Assembly (NCBI RefSeq): GCF_027587205.1
Contig: NZ_JAPDOD010000038.1
Coordinates: 1-64,000 of the forward strand
Direction of reading: 5' to 3'
Length of the DNA stretch: 64,000 nt
DNA from: Solirubrobacter ginsenosidimutans
GTDB taxonomy: Bacteria > Actinomycetota > Thermoleophilia > Solirubrobacterales > Solirubrobacteraceae
Below the pieces are notes generated by a model, which worked only from the letters and a program-made list of their open reading frames with translations, made no database searches and was not told the origin of the DNA. The position numbers were made by a program, and so were the translations under genes. Positions 25,011 to 32,030 of the stretch are shown piece by piece. How positions within the stretch are numbered: position 1 is the stretch's first letter; each line of letters opens with the position of its first letter.

Positions 25011-26038
25011 GCGGCGGCGCTCAGGACCTTGCCGGCCACCGCCGCCGCCCGCTCGACCTGTTCCAGGTACGCGCCGAACGCGTCGCTGTAGATCTGCTGC
25101 GGTCCGTCGCAGATGGCCTCTTCGGGGTTCGGGTGCACCTCGACGATGATGCCGTCCGCGCCCGCGGCGGCCGCGGCGAGCGACAGCGGGAGGACCATGT
25201 CGCGCCGGCCCGGGGCGTGCGACGGGTCGACGATCACCGGGAGATGCGAGAGCTCCTTGAGCATCGGGATGGCCATGATGTCGAGCGTGAAGCGGTACGC
25301 GGTCTCGAAGGTGCGGATGCCGCGCTCGCACAGCATCACGTTCGGGTTGCCCTCCTTCAAGACGTATTCCGCCGCCATCAGCAGCTCTTCGAGCGTCGAG
25401 GAGAGCCCGCGCTTGATCAGGACCGGTTTGCCGGTGCGCCCGATCTCGGCCAGCAGCGGGTAGTTCTGCATGTTGCGCGCGCCGACCTGGATGACGTCGG
25501 CGACCTCGAGGATCGCCTCGACGTCACGCGCGTCCATCAGCTCGGTGACGATCGGCAGGCCGGTTTGTGCCTTGGCCTCGGCGAGGATCCGCAGGCCCTC
25601 TTGACCGAGCCCCTGGAAGCTGTACGGCGACGAGCGCGGCTTGTACGCGCCGCCGCGGAACATCGAGGCGCCCGCCTCGGCGACGGCGTGCGCGGTGGTC
25701 AACGTCTGATCGCGCGACTCGACCGTGCACGGCCCGGCGATCATCGAGAAGTGGTCGCCGCCGATGAGTCGCCCGTCGATCTCGATCACCGTGCGCTCGC
25801 CATGAGCCGCGAACTGCCGCGAGGAGAGCTTGTAGGGCTTCAGGATCGGGACGACCTGCTCGACGCCCGCGTGCTGCTCGAGGTTGAGCCGCTGCACGTG
25901 CTCACGGTCACCGACGGCGCCGATCACGGTCACCTCTTCGCCGCGCGACGGGTGCGCCTTGGCACCGCAGCTCTCGATGCGGTCGATGACGGAGAGGATG
26001 TCCTCCTCGGTGGCCGTCGGCTTCATGACGATCATCAT
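25007..26038 (-). CDS. aroF: 3-deoxy-7-phosphoheptulonate (DAHP) synthase, type I-beta
   Basis: The 343-residue protein starts at ATG 26038 with AGGAG seven bases upstream. The first 70 residues form a ferredoxin-like (ACT-like) regulatory domain, as in Thermotoga-type enzymes. The barrel has MIAGPCTVES, the metal-binding Cys motif, FRGGAYKPRSSPYSFQG, and VDPSHAPGRRD with the metal His. It condenses PEP with erythrose-4-phosphate, the first shikimate step. The N-terminal domain makes feedback control by Tyr, Phe or Trp likely. It heads the coupled aroF-tyrA pair. About 208 bp separate it from hisC upstream, enough for its own promoter, though I could not identify one. Confidence 0.96.
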   Translation of the reverse strand: MMIVMKPTATEEDILSVIDRIESCGAKAHPSRGEEVTVIGAVGDREHVQRLNLEQHAGVEQVVPILKPYKLSSRQFAAHGERTVIEIDGRLIGGDHFSMIAGPCTVESRDQTLTTAHAVAEAGASMFRGGAYKPRSSPYSFQGLGQEGLRILAEAKAQTGLPIVTELMDARDVEAILEVADVIQVGARNMQNYPLLAEIGRTGKPVLIKRGLSSTLEELLMAAEYVLKEGNPNVMLCERGIRTFETAYRFTLDIMAIPMLKELSHLPVIVDPSHAPGRRDMVLPLSLAAAAAGADGIIVEVHPNPEEAICDGPQQIYSDAFGAYLEQVERAAAVAGKVLSAAA

Positions 26039-26246
26039 TTGCGTACTCCTGGGAAAGGCCTGGCTAGAACATACGACGTGAGAGCTCCGGCGCTCGACCC
26101 TTGGGCCTTGATGCGGCGGCGATCACACGCCGGCCGAGCGCCTAGCTAAATCGCCAGGTGGAATACGCGTAGGTACGACCGAACGCCCGGTTCCGGTGTG
26201 AAAGAGCGGAGATGGCGGGCGTCGAAGCCATGCGCGAGCCGCGAGG

Positions 26247-27326
26247 TTACAACAGCGCGCCCAGAGTTTCCAGGAAGCGCTCGTTCTCGGCCTGCGTCCC
26301 GACCGTCACCCGCAGCGCGCCTTCGCGCCCGAGCGCCCCGCCGGCGCGGACGAGGATGCCGCGCTCGGCCAGCCCGCGCATGACGTCGGCCTCCACACGT
26401 TCCTCGCCGAGGTCGAACCAGACGAAGTTGGCCTGCGACTCCGCGGGCTCGAGGCCGAGCTCGCGCAGCCCGTCGATCAGCCCGATCCGCTCGGCCAGGT
26501 TGCGCTCCACCCGCCGCGTGACCTCGTCGGTGTGGTTCAAGGACTCAAGCGCCGCGGCCTGCGCGGCGGCGTTGCAGAAGAACGGCTGGCGGACCTGGTC
26601 GACCGCCGTCCGGAAGTCCTCAGACCCGCACAGCGCGTAGCCGACCCGCAGCCCGCAGAGCCCGTAGACCTTCGAGAAGGTCCGCAGCAGCACCAGGTTC
26701 GGGTGCTTGTCGAGCAGGTCGATCGACTCGTCCGGGTCCTGCAGGACGTTGAACTCGATGTAGGCCTCGTCGAGGATCACCGCGACGTGGCGCGGCACGG
26801 ACTTCACGAAGTCGGTGATCTCGTCCAGCGGCAGCGCCGTCGAGGTCGGGTTGTTCGGGTTGCAGACGATCACCAGGCGCGTGGCCACGGTGATCTCCTC
26901 GGCCATCTTGTCGAGCTGGTGGTAGTGCTTGGCGTCCAGCGGCACCTCGATCGCGCGAGCGCCGGAAGCCGCCGCGAGGTGCGGGTAGACGCTGAAGGAC
27001 GGCCACGCGTAGACGAGCTCCGCGCCCGGCTCAAGCAGGGCGTCGCCGGCGGCGAGCAGGATGTCGCAGGAACCGTTGCCGACCGCGATCCGCTGCGCGG
27101 GGACGCCGGTGCGCTCGCTGAGCCGCTTGCGCAACGCCGCGTTGGTCGGGTCCGGATAGCGATTGAGGCCGGTGAGCGCCTTCGTGACCGCGTCGATCAC
27201 GGCCGGGATCGGCGGGTAGGGCGACTCGTTGGACGCGAGCTTGGCGATCGGCCCCTCCGACGCGTACCCGTCGGCGGCCGGATAGACGGGGATGCGGCGG
27301 ACCTTCTCGGCGTACTCGATGGCCAT
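26247..27326 (-). CDS. hisC: histidinol-phosphate / aromatic aminotransferase
   Basis: The 359-residue fold-type I PLP enzyme starts at ATG 27326. Motifs include KLASNESPYPP near the N terminus, VGNGSCDILLAAGDALLEPG, CNPNNPTSTALP, and the PLP lysine in LRTFSKVYGLCGLRVGYA. HisC proteins transfer the amino group in histidine synthesis. In actinobacteria without a separate aromatic aminotransferase they often also act on phenylpyruvate and 4-hydroxyphenylpyruvate. Its place ahead of aroF-tyrA-aroA and away from other his genes favours the aromatic role, by context only. It lies 11 bp from the end of the tetR gene on the same strand. Confidence 0.94.
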   Translation of the reverse strand: MAIEYAEKVRRIPVYPAADGYASEGPIAKLASNESPYPPIPAVIDAVTKALTGLNRYPDPTNAALRKRLSERTGVPAQRIAVGNGSCDILLAAGDALLEPGAELVYAWPSFSVYPHLAAASGARAIEVPLDAKHYHQLDKMAEEITVATRLVIVCNPNNPTSTALPLDEITDFVKSVPRHVAVILDEAYIEFNVLQDPDESIDLLDKHPNLVLLRTFSKVYGLCGLRVGYALCGSEDFRTAVDQVRQPFFCNAAAQAAALESLNHTDEVTRRVERNLAERIGLIDGLRELGLEPAESQANFVWFDLGEERVEADVMRGLAERGILVRAGGALGREGALRVTVGTQAENERFLETLGALL

Positions 27327-27337
27327 CGCAGAAGAGG

Positions 27338-28063
27338 TTATCGGCGCAACGAGGCCTCGAAGCCGTCCAGCAGCCAGTTCAGGCCGACCTCGAACGGCTG
27401 CGTGATCAGCGGCTGGCCCATGCTGACGAAGCGTTCGAGCATCGGGAACTCGCCGCTCTCGAGCAGGTAGCGCACGTGCGGCTGGTCGTAGGCGTCGCGG
27501 AACTGCTTCGCCATCCTCCGCCCGCGGTCGTCGCTGCCGCCGCCCTCGAGCTCCCGGTACGTGTAGCCGATCGTGTAGTCGTCGACGGCGATCACGATGC
27601 CGCTGAGCAGCTCCGGCGGGTGCCCCTGCTCCCCGAGTTGGGTCACCGACTGGGCGGACTGCTCGATGTGGCGCAGCAGGTTCGGGCTCACGCGCGGCCG
27701 GTCCTGCAGGGTCGTGAGCAGCCAACGGTGATTGAGGAACGCCGAGCGGCTCTGCATCGCGATGGCGTGCAGCGCCTCGCGCCAGTCGGCCGGCAGCTCG
27801 GGTACGAGCATCTCCGCGGCGACCGAGTCCCCCATCAGGTCGAGGATCTCGTCGCGCGAGTCGAAGTAGTGATAGAGCGACATCGCGCCCGCTCGTAGCT
27901 CGCGGGCGAGCCGCCGGATCGACACCTCCGCCAGGCCCTCCGAGTCGGCGATCTTCAGCGCGGTCTGGACGATCTCGGCCCGCGAGAGCCCGCCGCGCTG
28001 GCCGCGGCCGCGCGGCTCCGGGCGGGCCCAGATCGGCGCCTTCGGCTCAACGTCTCTTGACAC
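27338..28063 (-). CDS. TetR-family repressor of the adjacent ABC exporter
   Basis: The 241-residue protein starts at GTG 28063. Residues about 27-72 hold the helix-turn-helix (SRAEIVQTALKIADSEG ... GAMSLYHYFDSRDEIL). The rest is an all-helical ligand domain of the TetR C-terminal type, with Trp/Tyr/Met residues suited to a hydrophobic drug-like inducer. It is divergent from drrA-like and drrB-like genes. The shared promoter region carries three CGTAC-type palindromes (28064-28113), which are its likely operators, so it should repress both the exporter and itself. Its stop lies 11 bp before hisC, so hisC may be read through from this transcript. Confidence 0.93.
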   Translation of the reverse strand: MSRDVEPKAPIWARPEPRGRGQRGGLSRAEIVQTALKIADSEGLAEVSIRRLARELRAGAMSLYHYFDSRDEILDLMGDSVAAEMLVPELPADWREALHAIAMQSRSAFLNHRWLLTTLQDRPRVSPNLLRHIEQSAQSVTQLGEQGHPPELLSGIVIAVDDYTIGYTYRELEGGGSDDRGRRMAKQFRDAYDQPHVRYLLESGEFPMLERFVSMGQPLITQPFEVGLNWLLDGFEASLRR

Positions 28064-28085
28064 ACGTACAGTGTACTCCTATCGT
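28057..28085 (+). promoter_or_regulatory. promoter of the ABC exporter genes
   Basis: TTGACA at 28057-28062, a 17-bp spacer, then TATCGT at 28080-28085. Transcription would begin near 28092, only about four bases before the ATG at 28096, giving an almost leaderless mRNA. Confidence 0.65.
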
Positions 28086-28113
28086 ACGCCGTACTATGTC
28101 GTACAACGTACGA
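28064..28113. promoter_or_regulatory. three TetR operators (ACGTAC-N3-GTAC type)
   Basis: Half-site pairs at 28064-28078 (ACGTAC/GTACTC), 28082-28096 (TCGTAC/GTACTA) and 28099-28113 (TCGTAC-AAC-GTACGA, a perfect palindrome). Centres are 17-18 bp apart. They cover the promoter spacer, the -10 box and the first codons of the exporter gene. Confidence 0.72.
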
Positions 28114-29043
28114 GACTCTGCGGTCCTCACCGAGGACCTGGGCAAGCGCTTCGGGGAGACCGAGGCGCTGAGCGGGTTGGACCTGACCGTCGAGCCGGGC
28201 ACCGTGCTCGGCCTGCTCGGCCACAACGGGGCCGGCAAGACGACCGCGGTGCGCATCCTCACCACGCTCCTCGCCCCCACCTCCGGCCGCGCGCTGGTCG
28301 CCGGCCACGACGTCGCCCGCGAGCCACGCGCCGTGCGCGAGAGCATCTCGCTCGCCGGTCAGCAGGCCTCGCTCGACGAGCGCCTGACCGGGCGCGAGAA
28401 CCTGACGCTGCTCGGGCGTCTGCAGAAGCTGTCCAAGGGCGATGCCGTCGCCCGCACCAAGGCCCTGCTCGCCCGCTTCGGCATCGAGCACGCCGCCGAC
28501 CGCCAGGTCGGGACCTACTCCGGCGGGATGCGGCGCAGGCTCGACCTGGCGGCCTGCCTGGTCGTGCATCGCCCGGTCGTGTTCCTCGACGAGCCCACGA
28601 CGGGCCTCGACCCGGGGAGCCGAGCCGAGATGTGGGGCGCGATCGAAGGCCTGGTGCAGGACGGCGCCGCGCTGCTGCTCACCACGCAGTACCTCGACGA
28701 GGCCGATCGCCTGGCCGACGAGATCGTGGTGCTCCGCGGCGGGAAGACCGTCGCCGCCGGCACGCCCGCCCAGCTGAAGGCGCGCGTCGGCGACCGCCGC
28801 GTGCACCTGACGATCCCCGCCGACGGGGCGCTGGCCGGCGCCGCGCGCGTCTTCGAGCGCCTCGATCCGGAGCTGGACGTCCGCGCCCGCACGCTCTCGA
28901 TCCCCGCTCCCGACGGGCCGAAGGACCTGAAGGCGGCGCTGGACATGCTCGAGGAAGCGGGCCTGACGGTCGAGGAGGCGTCGCTGAGCCAGCCGACGCT
29001 CGACGACGCGTTCTTCGCGCTGGCCGGCGAACGCGCGGCATGA
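28096..29043 (+). CDS. ABC transporter ATPase, DrrA/daunorubicin-resistance type
   Basis: The 315-residue cytoplasmic ATPase has Walker A GHNGAGKTTAVRIL, signature YSGGMRRRLDLA, Walker B VVFLDEPTTGLDPGS and the switch His in LLLTTQYLDEADRLA. The C-terminal 80 residues match the extension found in DrrA-like exporters. The ATG at 28096 is preferred over an upstream in-frame TTG at 28057 because that TTG is part of the -35 box. No ribosome site precedes the ATG, consistent with a near-leaderless message. It works with the permease encoded immediately downstream (ATGA overlap) to export a hydrophobic compound. Specificity cannot be read from sequence. Confidence 0.95.
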   Translation: MSYNVRDSAVLTEDLGKRFGETEALSGLDLTVEPGTVLGLLGHNGAGKTTAVRILTTLLAPTSGRALVAGHDVAREPRAVRESISLAGQQASLDERLTGRENLTLLGRLQKLSKGDAVARTKALLARFGIEHAADRQVGTYSGGMRRRLDLAACLVVHRPVVFLDEPTTGLDPGSRAEMWGAIEGLVQDGAALLLTTQYLDEADRLADEIVVLRGGKTVAAGTPAQLKARVGDRRVHLTIPADGALAGAARVFERLDPELDVRARTLSIPAPDGPKDLKAALDMLEEAGLTVEEASLSQPTLDDAFFALAGERAA

Positions 29044-29900
29044 CTCGCGCTGCGCGCTCGCATGCCGTGGAGGACGCTCGCCTGGCGGCTCACGTCCTCC
29101 GCGCACCACGTATCAGCCATTCCTTTCACGAGGTCCGGCTGCTGGCCGGCCGCAGCCTGCGCCACATCCCGCGCATCCCCGAGAAGGCGTTCGGCGCGGT
29201 GCTGCTGCCGCTCGTCTTCGTCCTGCTCTTCGCCTACGTCTTCGGCTCCGCGATCCAGGTCCCAGGCGGCGGGAACTACCACGCCTACCTGGTCAGCGGG
29301 ATCTTCGCCCAGACGATGATCGGCACGCTGCCGGGGATCGCGGTCGGCGTCGCCTCCGACAACCGTTCGGGCCTGATGGACCGGCTCCGGACGCTCCCGA
29401 TCGCCCGCGGCAGCGTGATCGCCGGCCGCACGGTGGCCGAGTTGGTCGAGCTGTGCGGGGGGCTGCTCGTGGTCGCGCTCTGCGGCCTGATCGTCGGCTG
29501 GTCGCCGGACGGCAGCGTGGTCGAGACCGCCGGCGCCTTCGCGCTGCTGCTCTTCATGGCCTTCGCCGTGACCTGGGCCGGCGTGTGGGTGGGGTTGATG
29601 GTGCGCGACCCCGACGGTGCCGACGGCATCGTCATGTCGATCATCTTCCCCGCGATGTTCCTGAGCGGGATCTTCGTGCCGGTCGCCGGCCTGCCGGACG
29701 GTCTGCGCCAGATCGCGGAGCTCAACCCGCTGACCTCGCTGGCCACGGCGATGCGCCAGCTCTTCCACTCGCCCACCGGCCCGCTGCCGGACGTCTTCAC
29801 GCTCCAGCACCCGGTGATCACGTCGCTGATCTGGGCCGTGGTGCTGATGGCGATCTTCGTGCCGCTGGCGATCCGCCGCTATCAGCGGATGGGTCGATGA
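29040..29900 (+). CDS. ABC-2 type permease, DrrB-like
   Basis: The 286-residue membrane protein starts at the ATG that overlaps the ATPase stop (ATGA). It has about six transmembrane helices: FGAVLLPLVFVLLFAYVF, the FAQTMIGTLPGIAVGVA region, GGLLVVALCGLIVGW, AFALLLFMAFAVTWAGVW, IVMSIIFPAMFLSGIFVPV and SLIWAVVLMAIFVPLAI. The ABC-2 hallmark NPLT (ELNPLTSLATAMRQL) is present. A 30-40-residue polar N-terminal stretch precedes the first helix. It pairs with the upstream ATPase as a homodimeric pore. Its stop is one base from the stop of the convergent aroH gene, so transcripts from the two sides overlap. Confidence 0.94.
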   Translation: MTRAARSHAVEDARLAAHVLRAPRISHSFHEVRLLAGRSLRHIPRIPEKAFGAVLLPLVFVLLFAYVFGSAIQVPGGGNYHAYLVSGIFAQTMIGTLPGIAVGVASDNRSGLMDRLRTLPIARGSVIAGRTVAELVELCGGLLVVALCGLIVGWSPDGSVVETAGAFALLLFMAFAVTWAGVWVGLMVRDPDGADGIVMSIIFPAMFLSGIFVPVAGLPDGLRQIAELNPLTSLATAMRQLFHSPTGPLPDVFTLQHPVITSLIWAVVLMAIFVPLAIRRYQRMGR

Positions 29901-29901
29901 C

Positions 29902-30276
29902 TCACTGCGCGCCCTGGAGGTCCAGGCGCAGCTTGGCCGCGTCGCCGAGGTAGACGTGTTCGGGCGTCGTCCCGTCGGGCTTGTAGCCATGGATCAGCAC
30001 ACGGATCACCTGCGGCAGCGCGCCCGGCACTGGGATCTCGCGGGCGCACAGCAGGGGGACGGACGAGAGACCCATCTCGCGCGCCGCCACCGCGGGGAAC
30101 TGCGCGTCAAGGTCCGGCGTGAGCGTGAAGATGCAGCTCACGAGGTCGTCGGCGCCGAGGCCGTTGCGGGACAGGATCTCGCGCATCAGCGCGTCCGTCG
30201 CCGAGAGGATCGCCTCGGCGGTGTTCTCGGTGACGGTGTTGGCACCTCGGAGCGCGACCAGCCGCATGTCCGCCAT
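29902..30276 (-). CDS. aroH: chorismate mutase, AroH (Bacillus) type
   Basis: The 124-residue protein matches the trimeric AroH family in size and sequence. LVALRGANTVTENTAEAIL holds the active-site Arg and Glu, DLVSCIFTLTPDLDAQFPA the middle strand, and VPLLCAREIPVPGALPQVIRVL the second catalytic Arg. It converts chorismate to prephenate, the substrate of TyrA, whose gene lies 5 kb downstream on the same strand. The ATG at 30276 directly abuts the rluB stop, so it is co-transcribed with rluB. An ATG three codons later (30267) is an alternative. Confidence 0.95.
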   Translation of the reverse strand: MADMRLVALRGANTVTENTAEAILSATDALMREILSRNGLGADDLVSCIFTLTPDLDAQFPAVAAREMGLSSVPLLCAREIPVPGALPQVIRVLIHGYKPDGTTPEHVYLGDAAKLRLDLQGAQ

Positions 30277-30975
30277 TCAACCAAGCTCGCGCAGGTGCTC
30301 GATCTCCACCCTGCTCAACTCGCGCCAGGCGCCCATCTCCAACTCGCCCAGACGCAGCGGCCCGAAGGCGACGCGCTCAAGCGAGAGGACCGGGTGGCCG
30401 ACCTCCTCGAGCATGCGCTTGACCTGGCGCTTGCGGCCTTCGCGGATGGTCAGCTCGAGGTGGTTCGAGGCGATCTTGCGGACCTTGGCGGGCGCGGTCA
30501 CGCCATCCTCGAGCTCGACGCCCTCGCGCAGCGCGCGCATCGCGGGCTCGTGCACCGGCGAGTTCGCGACGCGGGCGCGGTAGGTCCGCGGCACCTCGAA
30601 GGAGGGGTGCGTGAGCCGGTGGGCGAGGTCGCCGTCGTTGGTGAGCAGGATCAGGCCGGTCGTGTCGTAGTCGAGGCGGCCCACCGGGTACAGGCGCTCC
30701 TTGCTCGGGATCAGCGACACGATCGTGCGGCGCCCCTCAGGGTCCTTGACCGTCGAGACGACGTTCGGCGGCTTGTGCAGGAGGTAGACGACCCGGTCGT
30801 GGCCTTCGGTCTTGACCCGCTTGCCGTCGACCTTGACGATGTTGAGGTCGTCCACGTCGCGAGCGGGATCGGTGATGACGGCGCCGTCGACGGTCACGCG
30901 GCCGTCGAAGATGATCGTCTCGGAGGCGCGCCGCGAGGCGACCCCCGAATGGGCTAGGTATTTGGCGAGGCGCAT
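30277..30975 (-). CDS. rluB: 23S rRNA pseudouridine synthase, RsuA/RluB family
   Basis: The 232-residue enzyme has an N-terminal S4 RNA-binding domain (MRLAKYLAHSGVASRRASE), then the catalytic motif VGRLDYDTTGLILLTNDG with the nucleophile Asp, and REGRKRQVKRMLEEVGHPV near the C terminus. It isomerises uridine in rRNA; the RluB assignment (23S) over RsuA (16S) rests on gene context, because rluB usually follows scpB in Gram-positive genomes. Here scpB is 12 kb away, with the chemosensory cluster in between. It is divergent from rlmN, with only 26 bp between the two starts. Confidence 0.92.
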   Translation of the reverse strand: MRLAKYLAHSGVASRRASETIIFDGRVTVDGAVITDPARDVDDLNIVKVDGKRVKTEGHDRVVYLLHKPPNVVSTVKDPEGRRTIVSLIPSKERLYPVGRLDYDTTGLILLTNDGDLAHRLTHPSFEVPRTYRARVANSPVHEPAMRALREGVELEDGVTAPAKVRKIASNHLELTIREGRKRQVKRMLEEVGHPVLSLERVAFGPLRLGELEMGAWRELSRVEIEHLRELG

Positions 30976-31001
30976 TCGAGTGGCCTGCCACGATAGGTGG
31001 C

Positions 31002-32030
31002 GTGGATCTCGAGTTGCTCGATCGGACCCTCGCCGAGGCGGGCGAGCCGGCGTTCCGCTCGCGCCAGGTGTGGCGCTGGGCGGCCAACGGCGCGCACGGC
31101 TACGACGAGATGACGGACCTGCCGGCGGCGCTGCGCGCCCGCCTGCACGAAGCCGTCCCCTTCTCCACGCTGGAGTTGGTCAAGGAAGCGCACGCGTCAG
31201 ACGGCACCGTCAAGGCGCTCTTCCACACCCACGACGGCCGCGCCGTCGAGGCCGTGCTGATGCGCTACCGCGACGGCCGCCGCTCGATCTGCGTCTCCTC
31301 GCAGTCCGGCTGCCCGCTCACGTGCACGTTCTGCGCCACCGGGACGATGAAGTTCGGCCGCAACCTGACCGCGGCCGAGATCCTCGACCAGGTGCTGCAC
31401 TTCCGCCGCATCGAGCCGGTCGACCACCTCGTCTTCATGGGGATGGGCGAGCCGATGATGAACCTGGACAACGTGCTCGCCGCGTCGAGCAAGCTGCCCG
31501 ACGTCGGCATCACCCACCGCCGCACCGGCATCTCGACCGTCGGCTGGGTCCCCGGCATCCAGCGCCTCACCGAGAGCGACATGCCGATCCGCCTCGCGCT
31601 CTCCCTGCACGCTCCCGAGGACGCGCTGCGCTCGAAGATCATGCCCGTCAACGAGCGCTTCTCCATCCGCGAAGTTCTCGATGCCTGCGAGGCCCATTAC
31701 GTAAAAAAGCGCCGTCAGATCTTCATCGAGTACGTGATGCTTGCGGGTGTCAACGACGGCTACGCGCAGGCCGTCCAGCTCGCCCAGCTGCTGGACCCGA
31801 AGATCTACAAGCTCAACCTGATCCCGTACAACCCGACCGACAGCATCTACGACGGGTCGTCCCGGAACTCGATCGACGCGTTCAAGGCCGCGCTCGAGGA
31901 GCACGGGCTCCGTGCGACGGTCCGCCTGACCCGCGGGCGCGACATCGACGCCGCGTGCGGCCAGCTCGCCGCTAAGACCGATCAGCCGTCAGCAGCGCCT
32001 GCACCTGCTCCAGCAACGCACTCGGCGTGA
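31002..32030 (+). CDS. rlmN: 23S rRNA (adenine-2503-C2)-methyltransferase, radical SAM
   Basis: The 342-residue protein starts at GTG 31002. The radical-SAM cluster is C104, C108, C111 (CPLTCTFC). FMGMGEPMMNLDNV is the SAM-binding loop, and the methyl-carrying Cys lies in RGRDIDAACGQLA near the C terminus. It methylates A2503 in the peptidyl-transferase centre and usually A37 in some tRNAs. The last 17 residues (TDQPSAAPAPAPA...) extend beyond the usual end, and their codons overlap the 3' end of the convergent kinase gene by 59 bases. It is the only plus-strand gene in this 16-kb stretch. Confidence 0.96.
   Translation: MDLELLDRTLAEAGEPAFRSRQVWRWAANGAHGYDEMTDLPAALRARLHEAVPFSTLELVKEAHASDGTVKALFHTHDGRAVEAVLMRYRDGRRSICVSSQSGCPLTCTFCATGTMKFGRNLTAAEILDQVLHFRRIEPVDHLVFMGMGEPMMNLDNVLAASSKLPDVGITHRRTGISTVGWVPGIQRLTESDMPIRLALSLHAPEDALRSKIMPVNERFSIREVLDACEAHYVKKRRQIFIEYVMLAGVNDGYAQAVQLAQLLDPKIYKLNLIPYNPTDSIYDGSSRNSIDAFKAALEEHGLRATVRLTRGRDIDAACGQLAAKTDQPSAAPAPAPATHSA

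Noticed and set aside
26039..26246. Attenuator or T-box between hisC and aroF
   Set aside because: No leader peptide with aromatic codons, no specifier loop and no terminator pair could be identified.
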